Positions 7,451-11,101 of a DNA stretch of 11,101 nt are shown here, in pieces. Below the pieces are notes generated by a model that was given only the letters and a program-made list of their open reading frames with translations, searched no databases and was not told where the DNA came from. This DNA is from Thermoflexales bacterium. Its GTDB lineage: Bacteria > Chloroflexota > Anaerolineae > Fen-1058. A program made the translations under genes and the position numbers. The first letter of the stretch is position 1. Each line of letters begins with the position of its first letter. The DNA is taken from contig JADGQE010000093.1 of assembly GCA_017882055.1 (NCBI GenBank), positions 1-11,101 on the forward strand, in the 5' to 3' direction.

Positions 7451-8296
7451 ATGGAAAACAGTTTAGCCATTAAGACCACAGTGCTGGCGCAGCCACAGGT
7501 GAATGAAGCCGTACGGGTCGCGGAAAACGCGATCAAGATGAGCGCGCAGAATCTATCCATCTATTATCGCGCCTTTCGCGCCGTGGCCGACGTGACGCTT
7601 TCGATCCAGAGCAACGCCATCACCGCCATTATTGGCCCGTCGGGCTGCGGCAAATCGACGCTGCTGCGGACCTTCAATCGCATGAACGATCTAGTGCCCG
7701 GCTCGCACATCGAAGGGGAAGTCATGCTTGACGGCCAACCGCTATTCGACTCCAACATCGACGTGGTCGACGTGCGCCGCCGGGTGGGCATGGTCTTCCA
7801 GCGCCCCAACCCGTTTCCGAAAAGCATCTATGATAACGTGGCGTATGGCCCACGGCTGTACAGCGTGACGCGCAAGAGCGACCTCAACCACCTCGTCGAA
7901 AAGAGTTTGCGCGCGGCCTCTTTGTGGGAAGATGTCAAAGATAAGTTGAATCAATCGGGCATGGCGCTGTCCGGCGGGCAGCAGCAGCGGCTATGCATCG
8001 CGCGCGCACTGGCCGTCGAGCCGGAAGTGCTGCTGATGGACGAGCCGTGCTCGGCGCTCGATCCGGTGGCCACGTTGAAGATCGAAGAGTTGATGCAAGA
8101 TTTGAAGAGTACCTACACGATCGTCATCGTGACACACAACATGCAGCAGGCCGCGCGCGTGTCCGATTACACCGCGATGATGATGATGCGACCCGATCGC
8201 GCTGGTGAGATGATCGAGTTTGACGTGACGCAAAAGATCTTCACGCTGCCCAAAGACCAGCGCACCGAAGATTACGTGACCGGCCGGTTTGGTTAA
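7451..8296 (+). CDS. pstB: Phosphate ABC transporter ATPase PstB
   Basis: A 281-residue ATP-binding subunit that powers the PstCA channel from the cytoplasm. All ABC motifs are intact: Walker A GPSGCGKST (62-70), Q-loop VFQRPNPFP (Gln117), signature LSGGQQQR (173-180), Walker B VLLMDEP with catalytic Glu198, D-loop SALD (201-204) and switch His229 (THN). The N-terminal stretch of about 30 residues before the ABC domain is somewhat longer than in typical 250-260-residue PstB proteins. The ATG has GAGG at 7441-7444, 6 nt upstream, and lies 24 nt after pstA, so the genes are co-transcribed. Confidence 0.97.
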   Translation: MENSLAIKTTVLAQPQVNEAVRVAENAIKMSAQNLSIYYRAFRAVADVTLSIQSNAITAIIGPSGCGKSTLLRTFNRMNDLVPGSHIEGEVMLDGQPLFDSNIDVVDVRRRVGMVFQRPNPFPKSIYDNVAYGPRLYSVTRKSDLNHLVEKSLRAASLWEDVKDKLNQSGMALSGGQQQRLCIARALAVEPEVLLMDEPCSALDPVATLKIEELMQDLKSTYTIVIVTHNMQQAARVSDYTAMMMMRPDRAGEMIEFDVTQKIFTLPKDQRTEDYVTGRFG

Positions 8297-8322
8297 CCCC
8301 ATCCCGGAGAGGGTGCAAATCA

Positions 8323-8351
8323 TTGACCCGATGGATCGAGAGTGTTACAAT
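8323..8351 (+). promoter_or_regulatory. Internal sigma70-type promoter before arsC
   Basis: TTGACC (8323-8328) and TACAAT (8346-8351) each match consensus at 5 of 6 positions and are separated by the ideal 17 nt. Transcription would start near 8357-8359, only a few bases before the ATG at 8362. This would let arsC-phoU be expressed apart from the phosphate-regulated pst transcript. Confidence 0.6.
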
Positions 8352-8361
8352 GAGCTCGAAC

Positions 8362-8808
8362 ATGAGCGACGAAAAATATCGCGTATTGGTGTTGTGTACC
8401 GGCAACTCGGCGCGATCGCAGCTGGCCGAAGGGCTAATCAATGCCAGGTCAGGCGATCAATGGATCGCCCAATCGGCGGGCACCCGGCCGATCGGTTGGG
8501 TTCACCCCGAAGCGATCGCCGCACTGCGCGAGATCGGCATCGACATTTCACATCATCGCTCTAAATCCATCGGCGAATTTTCCGGCCAGGAATTTGATGT
8601 GGTGATCACCGTGTGTGACGACGCAGCCCAGAATTGCCCGGTCTGGTTGGGCCGGGGCCGGCGCGTTCACATCGGCTTTCCCGATCCGGCGGCCGCGCCG
8701 CCCGATCAAAAAGCGGCCGAGTTCCGGGCCGTGCGGGATGCCATGCAAACTCAGGTCCTGGGCTTTTTGAACCAGTGGCAGTCTCAATCCAATGGGAGAA
8801 TCAGATGA
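8362..8808 (+). CDS. arsC: Thioredoxin-type arsenate reductase (LMW phosphatase fold)
   Basis: A 148-residue cytoplasmic enzyme of the low-molecular-weight tyrosine phosphatase fold. The P-loop CTGNSARS (Cys12, Arg18) comes first. A second Cys pair CDDAAQNC (Cys85 and Cys92) and the general-acid segment FPDP (Asp108) follow. The three-cysteine relay is what separates pI258-type arsenate reductases, which reduce arsenate to arsenite using thioredoxin, from simple phosphatases. Start choice is uncertain. ATG 8362 lies just after the predicted transcription start. ATG 8350 adds four residues. TTG 8323 has a GGAGAGGG site at 8306-8313 but adds 13 atypical residues. It lies 65 nt after pstB and overlaps phoU by 4 bp. 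Presumably it detoxifies arsenate imported by the Pst system. A phosphatase role is less likely given the cysteines. Confidence 0.88.
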   Translation: MSDEKYRVLVLCTGNSARSQLAEGLINARSGDQWIAQSAGTRPIGWVHPEAIAALREIGIDISHHRSKSIGEFSGQEFDVVITVCDDAAQNCPVWLGRGRRVHIGFPDPAAAPPDQKAAEFRAVRDAMQTQVLGFLNQWQSQSNGRIR

Positions 8809-9473
8809 CCACCAGTACAATTCGCAGCGCCTTAGATCGAGAAGAGAACCAAATCAAAGACGACATCCTGCGCATGGGCAGCATGGTCGAGACGGCCATC
8901 GAGCGAGCGGTCACGGCTCTGAAGCAGCGCGATGGCGCCCTGGCCCAGCAGATCATTGACGAAGATAAGTTCATCAACAAAATGCGCTTCCAGATCGAAG
9001 AGGAATGCCTGACGGTCATCGCCACGCAGCAACCGGCGGCCAGCGATCTACGGGCGACCATCGCCGCCACGCACGTGGCCGTGGAACTGGAGCGCATGGC
9101 TGATCACGCCACCGGCATTGCCACGATTACGCTGCGCATGCTCGATCAGCCGCTGCTCAAGCCGTTGATCGATGTGCCGCTGATGGCCAACATCGCCCGC
9201 GAGATGATCCGCGGTGCGCTGGATGCTTTTATTCGGCATGATGCCGAGCTGGCGCGTCAGATCGCAGCCCGCGACGACGAAGTCGACGAATTGTATCAGC
9301 AAGTCTTCCGCGAACTGCTGACGTACATGCTCGAAGATCCCAAGAACATCAATCGTGCCACCTATCTGCTGTGGGTGGCTCACAATCTTGAGCGCATTGC
9401 CGATCGCGCCACCAATCTGTGTGAGCGAGCGATCTTCATCTCGACCGGACAACTGGCCGATCTGGATGTGTGA
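8805..9473 (+). CDS. phoU: Phosphate signalling protein PhoU
   Basis: A 222-residue all-helical cytoplasmic regulator. Two repeated three-helix bundles carry the metal-binding motifs ELERMADHATGIA (residues 94-106, Glu96/Asp100) and NLERIADRATNLCERA (194-209, Glu196/Asp200). In the family PhoU contacts PstB and the PhoR-type sensor kinase, signals phosphate sufficiency and restrains uptake. The ATG at 8805 overlaps the arsC stop (ATGA), with GGGAG at 8794-8798 upstream; the longer open frame reaching back into arsC is not used. It is the last gene of the operon. No stem-loop terminator is visible after it before the next promoter, 20 nt downstream. Confidence 0.96.
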   Translation: MTTSTIRSALDREENQIKDDILRMGSMVETAIERAVTALKQRDGALAQQIIDEDKFINKMRFQIEEECLTVIATQQPAASDLRATIAATHVAVELERMADHATGIATITLRMLDQPLLKPLIDVPLMANIAREMIRGALDAFIRHDAELARQIAARDDEVDELYQQVFRELLTYMLEDPKNINRATYLLWVAHNLERIADRATNLCERAIFISTGQLADLDV

Positions 9474-9492
9474 GTAACTACGGGCCGCTCAG

Positions 9493-9520
9493 TTGACACG
9501 CTTGCCGCAAATGTTATAAT
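9493..9520 (+). promoter_or_regulatory. Consensus sigma70 promoter of the riboflavin transport unit
   Basis: Both hexamers are perfect: TTGACA (9493-9498) and TATAAT (9515-9520), spaced 16 nt. Transcription should start near 9527, about 17 nt before riboswitch helix P1. Such a strong constitutive promoter fits a gene set controlled by premature termination rather than by initiation. Confidence 0.85.
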
Positions 9521-9543
9521 CTAAGCACAACCAATTGAATAAT

Positions 9544-9679
9544 AACCTTCGGGGCAGGGTGAGGGTGCGAACGAAATTCGCGGCCAATTCCCGATCGGTG
9601 GTACAGCCCACGAGCCTGTCAACAGGCATGATCCGGTGTAACTCCGGAGCCGACGGTAAAGTCCGGATATAAGAAGGTT
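9544..9679 (+). ncRNA. FMN riboswitch (RFN element)
   Basis: This is the conserved FMN aptamer that shuts off riboflavin synthesis or transport genes when FMN is plentiful. P1 pairs AACCTTC (9544-9550) with GAAGGTT (9673-9679). The signature GGGGCAGGGTG (9551-9561), AATTCCCGATCGG (9586-9598), AGCCCACGAGC (9605-9615), GATCCGGTG (9630-9638), CCGGAGCCGACGGT (9644-9657) and AGTCCGGAT (9660-9668) appear in order. Two departures from consensus, T9599 and A9610, pair with each other where consensus has C and G. A variable hairpin GCCTG/CAGGC (9614-9618/9623-9627) fills the usual variable site. The P2 loop carries an extra hairpin, 9567-9581. It lies upstream of ribX, with terminators at 9723 and 9795. 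Confidence 0.97.
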
Positions 9680-9722
9680 CACTTGCAGCGCGCAGAACTG
9701 TGTGTGTTTGCTGGTTGATCCG

Positions 9723-9753
9723 CCCCGAGGCCAACACTGGCTTCGGGGTTTTT
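9723..9753 (+). terminator. Riboswitch terminator 1
   Basis: A 10-bp stem (9723-9732 with 9739-9748, one G-U) with loop AACACT is followed directly by TTTTT (9749-9753). It starts 43 nt after the aptamer and is the natural expression platform. Its 5' arm can instead pair with the aptamer's 5' P1 strand (8 bp). Confidence 0.88.
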
Positions 9754-9794
9754 GATCAACGGCACAGGCAGTCAAGCGGCGCGAGCGTCGTATC

Positions 9795-9828
9795 GCCCCG
9801 AAGGTTTGTATCTCCCTTCGGGGCTTTT
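9795..9828 (+). terminator. Riboswitch terminator 2
   Basis: A perfect 10-bp stem (9795-9804 with 9815-9824), loop of 10 nt, is followed by TTTT. It is the second terminator-like hairpin in the leader, 42 nt after the first. Its 3' arm CCTTCGGGGC is identical to 9546-9555 in the riboswitch. The short U-tract suggests incomplete termination on its own. Confidence 0.75.
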
Positions 9829-9908
9829 GTTGAGTCAGAGCGCGCGTCGAAGACGCCGAGTTTCCGGCATGATTCGGCCGCACACTCAACGACAATCATG
9901 GAGGCTTG

Positions 9909-10730
9909 ATGGCCGTCTCGAAAACACAAAGGATTCTCATTCGCAGCCCGTTCGGCAGCATCCGCATCCCGCGCAAACATGCAGCCTGGGTACGTGCCGG
10001 CACGCTTGCGCTCACCCTGCTGGCAGTGATCGCCGCCTGGGAATTGCTGGTGCGGATCGGCAACTATCCGGCATTTATTCTACCCACACCCGGCGCGGTC
10101 TGGGCCGAATTACTGCGCTCGATTCAAACACCGTCGTTCTGGAATCACGTGAGCGCCACCCTGATCGAAGTCGCCGGCGGATTGATCATCGGCGGAGCAC
10201 TGGCCATCATTCTGGGTTACGCGTTGGCAAAATCGACTGTCGCCAATTCGATCTTGTCGCCGCTCATCGTCTCTTCGCAGGCGGTGCCTATCGTGGCCAT
10301 CGCGCCGCTGTTGGCAATCTGGTTCGGCTACGGGCTGACGCCGAAGATCGTCACCGGCACCTTGATCGTTTTCTTCCCGATCCTGATCAACGTCACGGCC
10401 GGCATCCGATCGGTCGAACCGAACCTGCGCGATCTCATGCGCAGTCTGCAGGCCAATCGCCGCCAGATGTTTCTGAAGTTGGAAATTCCCGCCGCGCTGC
10501 CGATGGTGCTCAGCGGCTTCAAAGTCGGCGCAACGCTATCGGTGGTTGGCGCGATCGTCGGCGAGTTCGTCAACTCCGACAAAGGGCTGGGCTTCTTAAT
10601 CAAGCAGGGCAACGGCGAATATAACACGTCGCGCACCTTTGTGGCCCTGATCGCGCTCGTCGTGATGGCACTGCTGATGTACGGCAGCGTGGCCTTGCTT
10701 GAACGACGCTGGCTGGCGTGGAAGAGGTAA
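9909..10730 (+). CDS. ribX: ABC permease, probable riboflavin transporter RibX
   Basis: A 273-residue inner-membrane permease of the NitT/TauT (SsuC/ThiX-like) class, BPD_transp_1 fold. About six hydrophobic segments (near residues 30-50, 83-107, 112-138, 147-165, 198-220 and 243-265) flank the cytoplasmic EAA-type loop at 173-198 (DLMRSLQANRRQMFLKLEIP), which docks an ATPase. The substrate assignment comes from context: an FMN riboswitch upstream and a THI5-like binding lipoprotein downstream, the RibXY arrangement described for Chloroflexi. From the protein alone, a thiamine precursor or sulfonate permease would look similar. ATG 9909 is preferred over the adjacent TTG 9906, since GGAGG (9900-9904) leaves 4 nt to the ATG and only 1 nt to the TTG. 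Confidence 0.85.
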   Translation: MAVSKTQRILIRSPFGSIRIPRKHAAWVRAGTLALTLLAVIAAWELLVRIGNYPAFILPTPGAVWAELLRSIQTPSFWNHVSATLIEVAGGLIIGGALAIILGYALAKSTVANSILSPLIVSSQAVPIVAIAPLLAIWFGYGLTPKIVTGTLIVFFPILINVTAGIRSVEPNLRDLMRSLQANRRQMFLKLEIPAALPMVLSGFKVGATLSVVGAIVGEFVNSDKGLGFLIKQGNGEYNTSRTFVALIALVVMALLMYGSVALLERRWLAWKR

Positions 10731-10831
10731 CGGGGATCAGGAGTTGGGGATTGGGCAGCTGGCCGAAGGTGGTAATCCATTGACCAGTTGACCAATCAAT
10801 CAGACAACCATTTGATAAGGAACATCCCATC

Positions 10832-11101
10832 ATGAAACGATTTGTTTTAGTGCTGCTGATAATGACCCTCGGCGCGTCCGGCTGTGCAAGCGCGGCGGCC
10901 ACACCCACCCCGCCCGCTCAGCTGACGCACCTTCGAGTACCGATGGGCTACATCGCCAATGTACAGTACGCGCCATTTTACGTGGCCGTGAGTAAAGGCT
11001 ACTTTGCGCAAGAGGGTATCGAGATTGAGTTCGATTATCGCCCTGAGACCGACGGCATGAAGTTGGTGGGTGCAGGTGAGTTGCCCTTCGCGGTCGTCAG
11101 C
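10832..11101 (+). CDS. ribY: THI5/NMT1-like binding lipoprotein, probable RibY (partial)
   Basis: The first 90 codons of a substrate-binding protein, open to the window edge. Residues 1-17 are a signal peptide and Cys18 (ASGC) the probable lipid-anchored residue, although Ala at -3 makes the lipobox weak; a Thr/Pro spacer follows. The mature start VPMGYIANVQYAPFYVA, then SKGYFAQEGIEIEF, is the characteristic opening of NMT1/THI5/SsuA-type binding proteins, and TDGMKLVGAGELPFAVVS continues it. It would deliver ligand to the upstream permease. The riboflavin assignment rests on the FMN riboswitch and on similarity to the RibY type. A ribosome binding site AAGGA (10817-10821) lies 10 nt before the ATG. 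It is incomplete because the window ends. Confidence 0.85.
   Translation, partial: MKRFVLVLLIMTLGASGCASAAATPTPPAQLTHLRVPMGYIANVQYAPFYVAVSKGYFAQEGIEIEFDYRPETDGMKLVGAGELPFAVVS

Noticed and set aside
8634..8804. Upstream extension of the phoU frame into arsC (279-codon version)
   Set aside because: The extra residues are an out-of-frame reading of arsC. PhoU homology begins at the ATG at 8805, which has a ribosome binding site and a normal length.
9829..9890. tRNA-like appearance: 7-bp acceptor-like stem GTTGAGT/ACTCAAC
   Set aside because: Only 62 nt long, with no recognisable T-loop, D-loop or anticodon arm. It is better seen as mRNA leader structure.
9752..10624. A long plus-strand open frame (290 codons) overlapping ribX in another frame
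   Set aside because: It runs through terminator 2 and the ribX coding region, has no ribosome binding site and gives an Arg/His/Gly-rich sequence typical of a frame shadow. RibX in the adjacent frame matches a known family throughout.

Overview
The window looks like a chromosomal segment of a Chloroflexota bacterium (Anaerolineae-like). This is inference. It rests on a RibX/RibY-type permease and THI5-like lipoprotein pair placed behind an FMN riboswitch, an arrangement described for Chloroflexi, and on lipoprotein-type solute-binding proteins with Ala/Pro/Thr-rich linkers, a TAP-like secreted hydrolase and a fairly high G+C content. No rRNA, tRNA or phylogenetic marker gene is present, so the assignment stays tentative.

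Layout. (1) Positions 137-1396, minus strand: an MFS_3-type exporter starting at TTG. (2) Positions 1397-1850: a divergent intergenic region holding a 143-bp hairpin-rich element with imperfect terminal inverted repeats (REPIN/MITE-like), then a probable promoter and a 16-bp perfect palindrome in front of the next gene. (3) Positions 1851-3800: a secreted lipoprotein alpha/beta hydrolase of the tripeptidyl-aminopeptidase-like family with an extra C-terminal domain, closed by a strong intrinsic terminator. (4) Positions 4091-9473: a phosphate-uptake operon, pstS-pstC-pstA-pstB-arsC-phoU, behind an array of TTAAG/TTAAC-like direct repeats with 10-11 bp phasing (a candidate Pho box). A 12-bp hairpin separates pstS from pstCAB. 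A thioredoxin-type arsenate reductase gene lies between pstB and phoU, overlaps phoU by 4 bp and has its own near-consensus promoter. (5) Positions 9493-11101: a promoter with perfect -35 and -10 hexamers, an FMN riboswitch, two terminator hairpins, then a NitT/TauT-type ABC permease (probable ribX) and the first 90 codons of a THI5/NMT1-like lipoprotein (probable ribY) that runs off the window edge.

How it works together. PstS captures phosphate at the membrane, PstC/PstA form the channel, PstB powers it, and PhoU ties transport to Pho signalling. The embedded ArsC would reduce arsenate that enters through the phosphate system. The following unit is a riboflavin-uptake module that FMN should switch off. 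The most distinctive signal is in its leader: five segments built on CCTTCGGGGC or its complement (one in riboswitch P1, two in each terminator) could form mutually exclusive helices. No intrinsic terminator is visible between phoU and the riboswitch, so the FMN leader may also decide whether pst transcripts continue into ribXY.
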